Origin: an uncultured Erythrobacter sp.
Lineage (GTDB): Bacteria > Pseudomonadota > Alphaproteobacteria > Sphingomonadales > Sphingomonadaceae
Length of the DNA stretch: 64,000 nt
Assembly (NCBI RefSeq): GCF_947497915.1
Contig: NZ_CANMIJ010000001.1
Coordinates: forward strand, 124,001 to 188,000
Reading direction: 5' to 3'
Shown in pieces: positions 11,109 to 19,157 of the stretch; the stretch's first letter is position 1, and the number at the start of each line of letters is the position of its first letter. The translations under genes and the position numbers were made by a program. The notes beneath the pieces were generated by a model. It was given only the letters and a program-made list of their open reading frames with translations. It was not told the origin of the DNA and ran no database searches.

Positions 11109-11456
11109 ATGACCGGACAATGGAAAGACGCGCGCGGAATTATCGTGACCACTACGCCCAGCGTCGAGGGCAAGCCCATTCAGGAATATTGCGGAATTGT
11201 CGTCGGCGAAGTGATCGTTGGCGCGAACCTGTTCCGCGACCTGTTTGCGAACATACGCGACATCGTTGGCGGGCGTTCGGGGAGTTACGAACGCATCTTG
11301 GCCGATGCCCGCAATCAAGCCATTGAAGAGCTTCAAGCCGAGTGCGCTTCGCGCGGGGGCAATGCGGTGGTCGGGATTGATCTCGATTATGAAGTGATTG
11401 GCGATACGGGATCAATGCTGATGGTATCGGCCAGCGGAACTGCCGTCAAAATCTAA
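11109..11456 (+). CDS. YbjQ/UPF0145-family protein
   Basis: 115-residue member of the YbjQ (UPF0145) family, typified by [20 protein letters not shown], then [20 protein letters not shown] and a final region [20 protein letters not shown]. These proteins form pentameric rings in known structures and were once described as heavy-metal binding, but their function is unclear. The ATG at 11109 follows GGGAG by about 8 bp; an in-frame TTG at 11094 would add five residues. Its TAA stop overlaps the TAG stop of the convergent CPBP protease gene by 3-4 bp. Confidence 0.9.
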   Translation: MTGQWKDARGIIVTTTPSVEGKPIQEYCGIVVGEVIVGANLFRDLFANIRDIVGGRSGSYERILADARNQAIEELQAECASRGGNAVVGIDLDYEVIGDTGSMLMVSASGTAVKI

Positions 11457-12232
11457 GCGCCTACTTCGCTTGCCATGGCCAGTGAGGCGATGCCGATGGC
11501 TATCCCGTTGTGGGCCGCGTGTAGGGCTATGGCCGTCCACAGTCCGTAATGCACCCGCAGATATGCAGCAATGCTTCCCAATACGAACTGGGGGAGCACA
11601 AGCGGTAGCAGGACGAGCAGCGAACCCTCAGTGTAGTTGGCGAAGTGGACCAGCGCGAATGCGACGCTGCTCAGCCAGAATGCGCCGGGGAATAGTATTT
11701 CGTACCAAGCCGGCGTGGAACGTTTCCAAAGCGTAGCCATCGCGACCAGCGAAACCAGAAGCCCGCCTATTATCATAAGCCCGACCGCTGCCTCAGCGGC
11801 TTCGCCCGTGCGCGTCGCACCCAGCATGGCCGCGACCAAACCTGTGATTAAGATGATTGGTATCACAATAAGATAGCGCGGCCTGCCAGATAACCAGCTT
11901 CGAAACGCAAACTCTTCTAGCAATGGAGCACCGATCACGATCAGAAAGATCGTGCCTGCGTTCAATTCCAGACTGCTGTTCAAGTTGTCAGGGAGCTCCA
12001 CCCCCATTGCAATCAGAGCAAACAGTCCGGCCACGAAGATCACGACAAAAGCGATGTCGAGGCTCAACATCCTAAGAACTGCGCCCACTCCGCCAGCTTT
12101 GTGACGGGATTGATCAGGCAAGGAAGGCTGTTTCAAGAAATTGGCAAAAGCGCGCCATTCAGCGCGAACAGAGTGTGTGTTCGCGGCCTCTTCAATCGTG
12201 GTCGATGTTGGACTTGTGATTTCACCTGTCAT
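11453..12232 (-). CDS. CPBP-family intramembrane glutamic endopeptidase
   Basis: Integral membrane protein of the CAAX protease/bacteriocin-processing (CPBP, Abi) family. The catalytic motif EExxxR is at E106-E107 and R111 ([11 protein letters not shown]), followed by the second motif FxxxH (FALVHF) and the third HxxxN-like motif (LHAAHNG), all embedded in about seven hydrophobic segments. The N-terminal 45 residues are soluble and variable. Bacterial members are linked to peptide maturation or resistance, but no substrate gene lies beside it. Convergent with the YbjQ gene, divergent from yebC. Confidence 0.9.
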   Translation of the reverse strand: MTGEITSPTSTTIEEAANTHSVRAEWRAFANFLKQPSLPDQSRHKAGGVGAVLRMLSLDIAFVVIFVAGLFALIAMGVELPDNLNSSLELNAGTIFLIVIGAPLLEEFAFRSWLSGRPRYLIVIPIILITGLVAAMLGATRTGEAAEAAVGLMIIGGLLVSLVAMATLWKRSTPAWYEILFPGAFWLSSVAFALVHFANYTEGSLLVLLPLVLPQFVLGSIAAYLRVHYGLWTAIALHAAHNGIAIGIASLAMASEVGA

Positions 12233-12296
12233 GCGGCTATTGCATCCCGATCATTTCAACACCGCTGTATCTCGAAACGGCTTACAAAGAGTTCCC

Positions 12297-13043
12297 ATGG
12301 CAGGCCATTCCAAATTTAAGAACATCATGCACCGTAAGGGTGCGCAGGACAAAAAACGCTCGAACCTGTTTTCGAAGCTTTCGCGCGAGATAACCGTCGC
12401 GGCGAAAATGGGCACGCCCGATCCGGATATGAACCCGCGTCTCCGGCTGGCTGTTAACACGGCCAAGGGGCAGTCGATGCCCAAGGACAACATCCAGCGC
12501 GCGATTGATAAAGCCAGCGCGGGTGATGACGAGAATTACGAAGAAGTCCGCTATGAAGGCTATGGACCGGGCGGCAGCGCGATCATCGTCGAAACGCTCA
12601 CTGATAACCGCAACCGCACCGCCACAGCAGTGCGCACAGCATTCAGCAAGCACGGCGGCAATCTGGGCACCGAAGGTTCGGTCCAGCACGGCTTTGAACG
12701 GCTCGGCCTGATCGAATATCCTGCTACGGCTGGCGACGAAGACACTGTGCTCGAAGCGGCGATGGAAGCTGGCGCAGAAGATATCGAAAGCGGCGACGAC
12801 GGCCATACCATTTGGACGGCCGCCGATGACCTCCATCAAGTCTCTGGCGACCTTGAGAAAGCCTTGGGCGAAGCGTCAAACGTAAAGCTTGCGTGGAAAC
12901 CCAACATCACGGTCGAAATGGACGAGAAAGGCGCGGGCACCTTGCTCAAGCTGATCGATGTTCTCGATGATGATGACGATGTCCAAACCGTTTGGGGTAA
13001 CTACGAAATCAGCGACGAAGTCATGGACAAGCTGGACGCGTGA
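12297..13043 (+). CDS. yebC: YebC/PmpR-family transcriptional or translational regulator
   Basis: 248-residue YebC family protein: [20 protein letters not shown] at the start, then ANSRDNIQRAI-type region ([12 protein letters not shown]), [20 protein letters not shown] and [20 protein letters not shown]. The family was described as DNA-binding regulators and more recently linked to relieving ribosome stalling at proline runs; which applies here is unknown. The family start MAGHSKF fixes the ATG at 12297, so an upstream in-frame extension to 12141 is rejected. It lies directly upstream of ruvC, a frequent arrangement, with a tiny coupled ORF in between. Confidence 0.96.
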   Translation: MAGHSKFKNIMHRKGAQDKKRSNLFSKLSREITVAAKMGTPDPDMNPRLRLAVNTAKGQSMPKDNIQRAIDKASAGDDENYEEVRYEGYGPGGSAIIVETLTDNRNRTATAVRTAFSKHGGNLGTEGSVQHGFERLGLIEYPATAGDEDTVLEAAMEAGAEDIESGDDGHTIWTAADDLHQVSGDLEKALGEASNVKLAWKPNITVEMDEKGAGTLLKLIDVLDDDDDVQTVWGNYEISDEVMDKLDA

Positions 13044-13132
13044 GTTGGCGCGAGTGGCTGTTTGCGGCTGCTCTTGGCCTTGCGTTTCTTACCGCAGCAG
13101 CTTGGCGATTGGGGCTTAGGATCGGTCTATGA
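13040..13132 (+). CDS. Putative 30-residue membrane peptide coupled between yebC and ruvC
   Basis: A short open frame starting with GTG at 13040 inside the yebC stop (GTGA) and ending with TGA at 13130-13132 inside the ruvC start (ATGA), so both ends show the 4-bp coupling overlap typical of this genome. The product would be 30 residues: a short polar start MSWREW, then a hydrophobic run [16 protein letters not shown], then a basic tail RLGLRIGL, i.e. one membrane segment with a positively charged end. No ribosome site precedes the GTG, so it would depend on coupling. It may be real or just a chance open stretch; conservation would decide. Confidence 0.4.
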   Translation: MSWREWLFAAALGLAFLTAAAWRLGLRIGL

Positions 13133-13602
13133 TTATCCTCGGCCTTGATCCCTCGCTCAGCTGCACCGGCTGGGGCGTTATCCGCGCTGAAGGATCGCGG
13201 ATCGTGCATATCGCCAATGGTCAGATCAAGACTGATGTAAAGGCGCCGATGGCGGACCGGCTCCACCAAATCCTCGGCGCTGTGCGATCTGTCGTCGCTG
13301 CGCATTCACCGGACCGTGCAGCGTGCGAAGAGGTGTTCGTCAACAAGAACCCGCAATCGACCCTAAAGCTGGCTCAAGCTCGGGGCTGTGTGCTCGCTGG
13401 ATGCGGGGCGGCAGGACTGACCGTGAATGAACACTCGGCGCGGCTTGTGAAGAAAGCGGTGGTCGGAACCGGCGGAGCGGATAAAGCGCAGGTGCAAGCG
13501 ATGTTGAAAGTGCTGCTTCCGGGCGCGCAGATCGCGGGCGCTGATGCAGCAGATGCGCTTGCAGTTGCCATCGCGGATGCGCATTTGAGCAAACAATTTT
13601 AG
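13129..13602 (+). CDS. ruvC: Crossover junction endodeoxyribonuclease RuvC
   Basis: Holliday-junction resolvase that cuts four-way DNA junctions after RuvAB branch migration. The RNase H-like active site is intact: D7 (ILGLDPSLSCTGWG), E67/E68 (ACEEVFVNKNPQSTLKLAQA) and D139/D142 (GADAADALAVAI). Length 157 aa is normal. AGGA lies about 8 bp before the ATG. ruvA and ruvB are not adjacent; the next genes are an ArsC-like reductase and glpQ. Confidence 0.96.
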   Translation: MIILGLDPSLSCTGWGVIRAEGSRIVHIANGQIKTDVKAPMADRLHQILGAVRSVVAAHSPDRAACEEVFVNKNPQSTLKLAQARGCVLAGCGAAGLTVNEHSARLVKKAVVGTGGADKAQVQAMLKVLLPGAQIAGADAADALAVAIADAHLSKQF

Positions 13603-13622
13603 AATTCGAGACGAGGCTTCGC

Positions 13623-13970
13623 ATGATCCATTTTTACGGCATTCCTAATTGTGACACCGTCAAAAAGGCGCGCAAATGGCTCGACGCGAACGGCCTCGAT
13701 TACACCTTTCACGACTACAAAAAAAAAGGCGCCGACGCTGACAAAATTGCGGCGTGGATCGCGGATAAAGGGGTGGATGTTGTGCTCAACAAACGCGGCA
13801 CAACGTTCCGCAAATTGTCTGATTCTGAAAAAGCAGATGCTGGGCACGCGAGCAGTGCCACTGCCCTATTGGTTCAGCACCCTTCAATGATCAAACGTCC
13901 AGTGATCGAACACGCAAACGGCATTTTGGTTGGTTTCAAGGAAGATGAATGGTCCGCAGTTTTGTCCTGA
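13623..13970 (+). CDS. ArsC/Spx-like reductase family protein (YffB type)
   Basis: 115-residue thioredoxin-fold protein of the ArsC/Spx/YffB family: MIHFYGIPNCDTVKKARKWL with a single conserved Cys (C10), then DYTFHDYKKKGAD, and the RP motif near the end (MIKRPVIEH). It lacks the extra cysteines of thioredoxin-coupled arsenate reductases and no ars genes are nearby, so an arsenate role is not supported; YffB-type proteins are thought to be glutathione-dependent reductases. It overlaps the start of the next gene by 22 bp. Confidence 0.88.
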   Translation: MIHFYGIPNCDTVKKARKWLDANGLDYTFHDYKKKGADADKIAAWIADKGVDVVLNKRGTTFRKLSDSEKADAGHASSATALLVQHPSMIKRPVIEHANGILVGFKEDEWSAVLS

Positions 13971-14986
13971 GCGCATGTGCACTTGCTTTAACCCTTCCGT
14001 TGCCTGTCATGGCTGCTGATGATCCTCTGATCATCGCCCATCGCGGTGCAAGCGGCGAGCGGCCCGAGCATACGCTTGCCGCCTATGAGCTCGCGATTGA
14101 ATTGGGGGCTGACTACATCGAGCCCGATCTTGTCGTGACCAAGGATCTGGAGCTTGTGTCGCGCCATGAAAACGAGCTTTCAGGTACGACTGATGTCGCG
14201 AACCGCGAGGAGTTTGAAGACCGACGCCGCGACAAAATGATCGATGGGCAGCGTGTCGCAGGCTGGTTTGCCGAAGACTTTACATTGGAAGAGCTTCGGA
14301 CATTGCGGGCGAAGGAGCGAGTGCCCGGCTCTCGCCCTAACAATACGCGCTACAATGGCCTGTACCAAGTACCGACGCTCGCTGAGATTGTCCAAATGGT
14401 CCGCGCGAAAGAGGACGAGACTGGTCGCCGGATTGGCCTATACCCTGAGCTAAAGCATCCGACCTTTTTGCTCGAAGAAGCTGGCATCGATATCGTCGAT
14501 CTTGTCCTGCGGGAATTGCGTGATCTCGATATCGGTGCCGATGATCCGATCTATATCCAAAGCTTTGAAGTTGGCGTTCTTCAGCGCCTAGATAAACGCA
14601 GCGATTACAAACTCATCCAACTGATCCATCCTGAAGGCGGTCCAGTGGACGAGCCCGATATGCGATATGCTGAAATGGTGACACCGACGGGGCTAACCGA
14701 GGTTGCTGAATACGCCGATGGTATCGGGCCGTGGCTCGGTTATATTTTGGACCCGGCCACAATGGCGGAAACATCCCTAGTTGCCGATGCCCATGCTCTT
14801 GGTCTGAAGGTCCACCCGTGGACGCTGCGCAAAGAGAATGGTTTCTTGCCTGCTGCTCTTCAGAATGAAGGCGGCGCGGCAGCGGATGGTAAATATAGGC
14901 TGCTCTGGAGCAAGGCGATTGCCAGCGGGGCAGACGGCTTTTTCACGGACAATGTGCGCGAATTTGTCGAGCTTGCGGGCGAGTAA
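13949..14986 (+). CDS. glpQ: Periplasmic glycerophosphodiester phosphodiesterase
   Basis: Secreted GlpQ-type enzyme (345 aa) that hydrolyses glycerophosphodiesters to glycerol-3-phosphate and an alcohol. A signal peptide (SFVLSACALALTLPLPVMAA) is followed at once by the catalytic motif IIAHRGASGERPEHTLAAYE, then the metal-binding YIEPDLVVTKD and LVSRHENELSGTTDVA. The long insertion and the ending WSKAIASGADGFFTDN match the periplasmic GlpQ rather than the short cytoplasmic UgpQ class. The ATG lies within the end of the preceding gene. Confidence 0.94.
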   Translation: MVRSFVLSACALALTLPLPVMAADDPLIIAHRGASGERPEHTLAAYELAIELGADYIEPDLVVTKDLELVSRHENELSGTTDVANREEFEDRRRDKMIDGQRVAGWFAEDFTLEELRTLRAKERVPGSRPNNTRYNGLYQVPTLAEIVQMVRAKEDETGRRIGLYPELKHPTFLLEEAGIDIVDLVLRELRDLDIGADDPIYIQSFEVGVLQRLDKRSDYKLIQLIHPEGGPVDEPDMRYAEMVTPTGLTEVAEYADGIGPWLGYILDPATMAETSLVADAHALGLKVHPWTLRKENGFLPAALQNEGGAAADGKYRLLWSKAIASGADGFFTDNVREFVELAGE

Positions 14987-14989
14987 TTT

Positions 14990-15730
14990 CTAGGTCTTGC
15001 TGCGCGCGCTCAAAATGTAATTGAGCGTATCGCTATCGGACAAGTGGAGGCCTTTGCCGATCCCATAAGCGATGCCGCGCTTCTCGATCACCTCCAAGCC
15101 AAACTCCGCCAGAAGCTCCTCAAATTCCTCGGGAGCGATAAAATCGCTCCAGTGATGGGTGCCTTTGGGGACGTAGCCCACCGCTTCGGCGGCTCCGACA
15201 AGGAGCACGCGAGAGGCGGCTGTGCGGTTCGGGGTCGACATTACAAGCAATCCGCCCGGCGCAAGTCGCGCAGTAACATCGGCAAGAAACGCGCGCTTGT
15301 CCGCGACGTGTTCGATCACCTCAAGGCAGGTCACCAGATCAAATTGCCCGATGTCGAGGCCTGCGACCTCGCCAGCCATATAACGTATATCCAGCCCGCT
15401 TGCCTCGGCGTGGCTAGCAGCGACGGAGACATTCTCTGCTGAAGCATCGACGCCAGTAACATCAGCGCCAAGCCGGGACAGCGGCTCGCAAACAAGTCCC
15501 GCACCGCAGCCAATATCGAGCGCGGTCTTGCCAGTTAGCGGTTTAATTGAACGCGAATCGCCGTTCCAATGCGCGTCAACAGCCGCTCGAATAAACTCTA
15601 GTCGCACAGGGTTCACCTGATGGAGCGAGGCCATCTTGCCCTTTGGATTCCACCAGTCGCGCGCCAATCCAGAGAAGAACTCGGCTTCTTCTGGACGGAT
15701 AGTTACATTTGATACGTTTGCGTTTCCCAT
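14990..15730 (-). CDS. ubiG: Ubiquinone biosynthesis O-methyltransferase
   Basis: SAM-dependent O-methyltransferase of ubiquinone synthesis, acting twice in the pathway. The family N-terminus is clear (EAEFFSGLARDWWNPKGKMA, then SLHQVNPVRLEFIRAA), followed by the SAM motif ALDIGCGAGLVCEPLSRLGA with DVTGVDAS, and LVTCLEVIEHV. 246 residues, normal. AAGGAG lies about 8 bp upstream of the ATG. It is divergent from lysC with about 50 bp between the starts, the usual alphaproteobacterial ubiG-lysC arrangement. Confidence 0.96.
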   Translation of the reverse strand: MGNANVSNVTIRPEEAEFFSGLARDWWNPKGKMASLHQVNPVRLEFIRAAVDAHWNGDSRSIKPLTGKTALDIGCGAGLVCEPLSRLGADVTGVDASAENVSVAASHAEASGLDIRYMAGEVAGLDIGQFDLVTCLEVIEHVADKRAFLADVTARLAPGGLLVMSTPNRTAASRVLLVGAAEAVGYVPKGTHHWSDFIAPEEFEELLAEFGLEVIEKRGIAYGIGKGLHLSDSDTLNYILSARSKT

Positions 15731-15780
15731 TGAGGCTCCTTAACAGCGCGAACGCGCACTAACCAGCGGGAGCTTGGGCT

Positions 15781-17079
15781 TTGGCCAAGAGCAAACAACG
15801 CATTGTGATGAAATTTGGCGGCACGTCGATGGCCGGGACGGAGCGAATCCGCCGGGTGGCTAATATTGTGCGCGCTCAGGCCGCTGAAAATCCCAAAGGG
15901 GTCTCCAGCGAAGTTGCCGTCGTCGTCAGCGCGATGGCAGGCGAGACTGACCGGCTCATAACCTTTTGCCGCGAATCGAACGCTTTGTTTGATCCCGCTG
16001 AATATGACGTTGTGGTCGCCAGCGGGGAACAAGTGACTAGCGGCTTGCTATCGCTAACCTTGCAATCGTTGGGCTGTAAGGCGCGTAGTTGGCTCGGTTG
16101 GCAAATTCCAGTGAAGACTGTCGATGCGCATTCTAAAGCGCGGATCGAAACGATTGATGCGCCAGACATGGTCGCGAGCATGGAAGCTGGCGAAATTGCG
16201 GTTGTTCCAGGCTTTCAGGGTGTATCGAATGAAGGCCGGATCACGACGCTTGGGCGTGGTGGTTCCGATACTTCAGCCGTTGCCGTTGCCGCTGCAGTCG
16301 GCGCAGATCGGTGCGACATCTACACCGATGTCGATGGTGTCTACACCACAGACCCGCGCATCGTCGCGAAAGCGCGCAAGCTTAAAGCGGTCACCTACGA
16401 AGAGATGCTCGAATTGGCGAGCGTTGGCGCGAAGGTGCTGCAAACCCGCTCAGTCGGCCTCGCGATGAAAGAAGGAGTGCGTTTGCAAGTGCTCTCCAGC
16501 TTTGTCGGTGATGACGCCGTATCAGCGGATGAACTGCCCGGGACGATGATCGTCTCGGACGAAGAAATGGACGAATTGGTGGAGAAGGGCCTTATGGAAC
16601 GCCAGCTTGTGACAGGCATTGCGCACGACAAGAATGAGGCGAAGATCATTCTGACCCGCGTCCCCGATAAGCCGGGCGCTGTGGCGCATATTTTTGAACC
16701 GCTCGCCGATGCCAGCATCAATGTCGACATGATCATTCAGAACGTTGGCCGCGACAAAGGCGAGACTGACGTTACCTTTACGGTGCCGCAGGCCGATTTG
16801 GCGCGTGCGCAGGCAATGTTGGAGGATAAGGCTGATCTGATCGGGTTCAATCGGATCATCACCGACAGCCATATTGCCAAGATCAGCGTTGTGGGTGTCG
16901 GAATGAAAAGCCATGCAGGCGTTGCCAGTACGATGTTTCGCGCACTCTCCGATCGCGGAATCAATATTCAGGCAATCTCTACGTCCGAGATCAAGGTGAG
17001 CGTCTTGATTGACGAAGATGAGACTGAATTGGCCGTTCGCGTGCTTCACACGGCATACGGACTTGATGCCGACGACTGA
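15781..17079 (+). CDS. lysC: Aspartate kinase
   Basis: First enzyme of the aspartate family pathway (Lys, Thr, Met, diaminopimelate). The kinase motif VMKFGGTSMAG begins at residue 9; LGRGGSDTSAVAVAAAVGAD and YTDVDGVYTTDPR follow, then two C-terminal ACT domains (KIILTRVPDKPGAVAHIFEP and KISVVGVGMKSHAGVASTMF), which bind feedback inhibitors. I place the start at the TTG at 15781 because GGGAG sits about 8 bp upstream and the frame gives MAKSKQRIVMKFGGTS; an ATG at 15808 would cut into the first strand. Divergent from ubiG. Confidence 0.95.
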   Translation: MAKSKQRIVMKFGGTSMAGTERIRRVANIVRAQAAENPKGVSSEVAVVVSAMAGETDRLITFCRESNALFDPAEYDVVVASGEQVTSGLLSLTLQSLGCKARSWLGWQIPVKTVDAHSKARIETIDAPDMVASMEAGEIAVVPGFQGVSNEGRITTLGRGGSDTSAVAVAAAVGADRCDIYTDVDGVYTTDPRIVAKARKLKAVTYEEMLELASVGAKVLQTRSVGLAMKEGVRLQVLSSFVGDDAVSADELPGTMIVSDEEMDELVEKGLMERQLVTGIAHDKNEAKIILTRVPDKPGAVAHIFEPLADASINVDMIIQNVGRDKGETDVTFTVPQADLARAQAMLEDKADLIGFNRIITDSHIAKISVVGVGMKSHAGVASTMFRALSDRGINIQAISTSEIKVSVLIDEDETELAVRVLHTAYGLDADD

Positions 17080-17176
17080 GCATCTGGGTTCCATAGGTGC
17101 CTTAGATCGCTCGCGTGTCAGCCGGATCGGTTAACAGCGGGCAACTCGTCGCGCGATCGCCTGCATTTGATCGACG

Positions 17177-17184
17177 TTAACCAT
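17177..17184 (+). promoter_or_regulatory. Possible CtrA half-site (TTAACCAT) upstream of the PilZ-HTH gene
   Basis: The octamer TTAACCAT, known as a half-site motif for the cell-cycle regulator CtrA in alphaproteobacteria, lies 66 bp upstream of the chosen start of the PilZ-HTH gene. A related GTTAAC occurs about 45 bp further upstream. The motif is short and can occur by chance. Confidence 0.25.
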
Positions 17185-17249
17185 TCTAGGTAGCATCTGC
17201 TTAAGACTGCTAACCCGATTTTATGCGCTCCATTCGGGAGTCGCATAAA

Positions 17250-17918
17250 ATGGTCCTTAAAGCTCACCTTGATCCTGTCGCCGCCGTTTTTGACGAACGA
17301 CGCGACGATCGCCGCGCAATGCAATTTGAGACGAGCGGCATGTTGCCGGATGGGCATGAAGCCAATGTCACCGTCCACAACCTGTCGGCAGTCGGATTGC
17401 TTCTCGAAACCAATATGCCGCTTGAGACGGGTGAAGTGCTCGCGATAGACCTTCCGGGCGCCGGCCCGGTCGATGCGGCAATCGTCTGGCAGAGCGAGAC
17501 GCGCTATGGCTGCGCGTTCACTGAAGCATTGCCCGAAGGTGCATTGGACGCAGCACGTGTCGAAGACCTTACCGGTAGCACTTTGCCCGCACCTCGCACG
17601 GAATTTCCTGCCGCTCCCGCTGAGCCATTCGGGACGCGCCTCAACCGATTGCGACGGGAGCGGAGCTTGACCCTCGCGAATGTCGCTGAAGCGCTGGAAG
17701 TGAGCAAGCCGACGGTTTGGGCATGGGAGAAAGGCAAGGCGCGCCCGCTGCCAGAGCGGATCGAAGCCATCGCAGCAGCGCTTGGCGTTGCGGTCGAGGA
17801 TTTGTCGGAGAGCCGCGAAGAGGACAAAGGGCGCAGTGTTATCGAGGATGCGCGCTTACGTATTGCCACTGCCTATGGAACTGACCCAAGAAGTATCCGT
17901 ATAATGATTGAAGTTTGA
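17250..17918 (+). CDS. PilZ domain fused to an XRE-type helix-turn-helix
   Basis: 222-residue protein with two domains. The first about 105 residues look like PilZ: an Arg cluster (ERRDDRR, 16-22) followed by NLSAVG (44-49), the RxxxR plus D/NxSxxG signature for binding cyclic di-GMP. After a Pro/Ala linker, residues 128-185 are a classic XRE/Cro HTH (TRLNRLRRERSLTLANVAEA, then LEVSKPTVWAWEKGKARPLP). This suggests a c-di-GMP-responsive DNA-binding regulator, which is inference. The ATG at 17250 has GGGAG 9 bp upstream; an in-frame ATG at 17223 lacks this. A degenerate GGDEF gene follows after a 238-bp gap. Confidence 0.85.
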   Translation: MVLKAHLDPVAAVFDERRDDRRAMQFETSGMLPDGHEANVTVHNLSAVGLLLETNMPLETGEVLAIDLPGAGPVDAAIVWQSETRYGCAFTEALPEGALDAARVEDLTGSTLPAPRTEFPAAPAEPFGTRLNRLRRERSLTLANVAEALEVSKPTVWAWEKGKARPLPERIEAIAAALGVAVEDLSESREEDKGRSVIEDARLRIATAYGTDPRSIRIMIEV

Positions 17919-18156
17919 GTGATCGAACTAGAGGTTTTTACATATCGGACCACGAGAATTTCAATTTTTATGGTAAACAAATTTCAGCGTTGATTCGTTT
18001 TTTAGTCAAATAAACTTTATTAACTAATGAACATTGGCGAGTAATGCGGAAATAGGGGGTTTCGTATTTCAAAGTAAGCCAAGCGTTAGTTAAAATGATA
18101 TTTTGCTAATTTCGGAATGACAGGGGTTTGGTCGCTAACGCCGGGGGCAATTCGGC
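17919..18156 (+). other. AT-rich intergenic region before the degenerate GGDEF gene
   Basis: 238 bp without a convincing ORF, visibly richer in A and T than its surroundings (runs such as TTTTTTAGTCAAATAAAC and TTCAATTTTTATGG). It probably holds the promoter of the following gene and perhaps the end of the PilZ-HTH transcript, but I see no clear hairpin terminator and no well-matched promoter box. Confidence 0.4.
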
Positions 18157-19146
18157 ATGGAAATGGGTTTAAGTGATATCGAAGGCCGTGTGCTGCACGG
18201 TCTGGTTGAAGAGGCTTCGGGAGACATTGTCGTTCGGCTGGACGCTGATGGATTTCTAGTCTTCGCTTCGCAAAACGTGATTGACCTGGGGCATGATCTT
18301 TCATCAATGTTGGTGATGCCGCACGTTTCCGATCTGGCCGAAGGTGAGCACGGGTCGGCGCTTGGTGCTTTTACTCGCCAAGTCATGCGAGGCGAGGAGC
18401 CACGCGGCTGGTTTGAATTTCCGGTCGTAGTGCAAGATCCCGAATATCAGTTCGGAGCGGTTGATTGTCGCCGATGGTATGCGCTTAGCTTACGTTGCAT
18501 CGAAGGCGAAGGTGGAGAGGCGCAAGGCGCTTTGGGCTTAATTCGTTCGGTTCAGCATAAGCGCGCATTGGAAGGTGAATTGCACAGCCGTGCTGTGACA
18601 GATCCGCTGACTGGTCTTTCAAACCGTCATGCTTTTTGTGAAAGCCTGCGCCGCCGGCTTGCGCGCGGCGGGACAGAGATGCTCGTCGTGTTCGCCGTGG
18701 ATGCGATGCGATCCATGTTCATGCAATACGGCCAGCGCACTGCCGATGAGATTATGTGGGGCTTTGCCAAGTATCTCGAAGCAATGGCGCTGCCCGGTCA
18801 TGAACTCGCGCAATTGGACAATGAGCGCCTTGCCGTGATCGTGCCAGAGAAGTCGGCGACATCAACGCGGGCATGGGCCGAAGACGTAATCAAGACGTTT
18901 TCCGAACTTGCCTTGCCGGCCTCCTCGCGTGCGCCCAAACTCAGCGCGAGCGCAGGTCTCACCCGGCTGGAATGCACGGTCGATTGGACCCTGCGCCAGG
19001 CCGAGCTGGCACTTGTGATGGCGCGCGCTGGCGGAGGCAAACAGGTTGGTGAATGCGGTTATCACGCGAATTCTGGTTACCTTGGCGCCAACAATGATGC
19101 GGTCATGAACGAAAGCGCAGTTGGAGTTGCCGCTTCCTCGCGCTAG
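18157..19146 (+). CDS. PAS-like plus degenerate GGDEF domain protein
   Basis: 329 residues without membrane segments. The N-terminal about 135 residues resemble a PAS sensor (DIVVRLDADGFLVFASQNVI). The second half is a GGDEF fold: it retains the opening motif DPLTGLSNRHAF (149-160) but the catalytic GGDEF position reads LDNER (220-224), and the preceding metal-binding stretch is also altered (VDAMRSMFMQYGQ instead of DIDHFK...). It should therefore not make cyclic di-GMP; it could act as a receptor or by protein contact. A GGGGG run lies just upstream of the ATG. The next gene, purT, follows at 11 bp. Confidence 0.85.
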   Translation: MEMGLSDIEGRVLHGLVEEASGDIVVRLDADGFLVFASQNVIDLGHDLSSMLVMPHVSDLAEGEHGSALGAFTRQVMRGEEPRGWFEFPVVVQDPEYQFGAVDCRRWYALSLRCIEGEGGEAQGALGLIRSVQHKRALEGELHSRAVTDPLTGLSNRHAFCESLRRRLARGGTEMLVVFAVDAMRSMFMQYGQRTADEIMWGFAKYLEAMALPGHELAQLDNERLAVIVPEKSATSTRAWAEDVIKTFSELALPASSRAPKLSASAGLTRLECTVDWTLRQAELALVMARAGGGKQVGECGYHANSGYLGANNDAVMNESAVGVAASSR

Positions 19147-19157
19147 TCCACTGCCCT

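Noticed and set aside
12164..12186. 7-bp inverted repeat CGCGAAC...GTTCGCG considered as a LexA-type site for yebC-ruvC
   Set aside because: Alphaproteobacterial SOS boxes are direct GTTC repeats, the spacing is wrong, it lies inside the CPBP coding sequence, and palindromes of this size are expected by chance in 64 kb.
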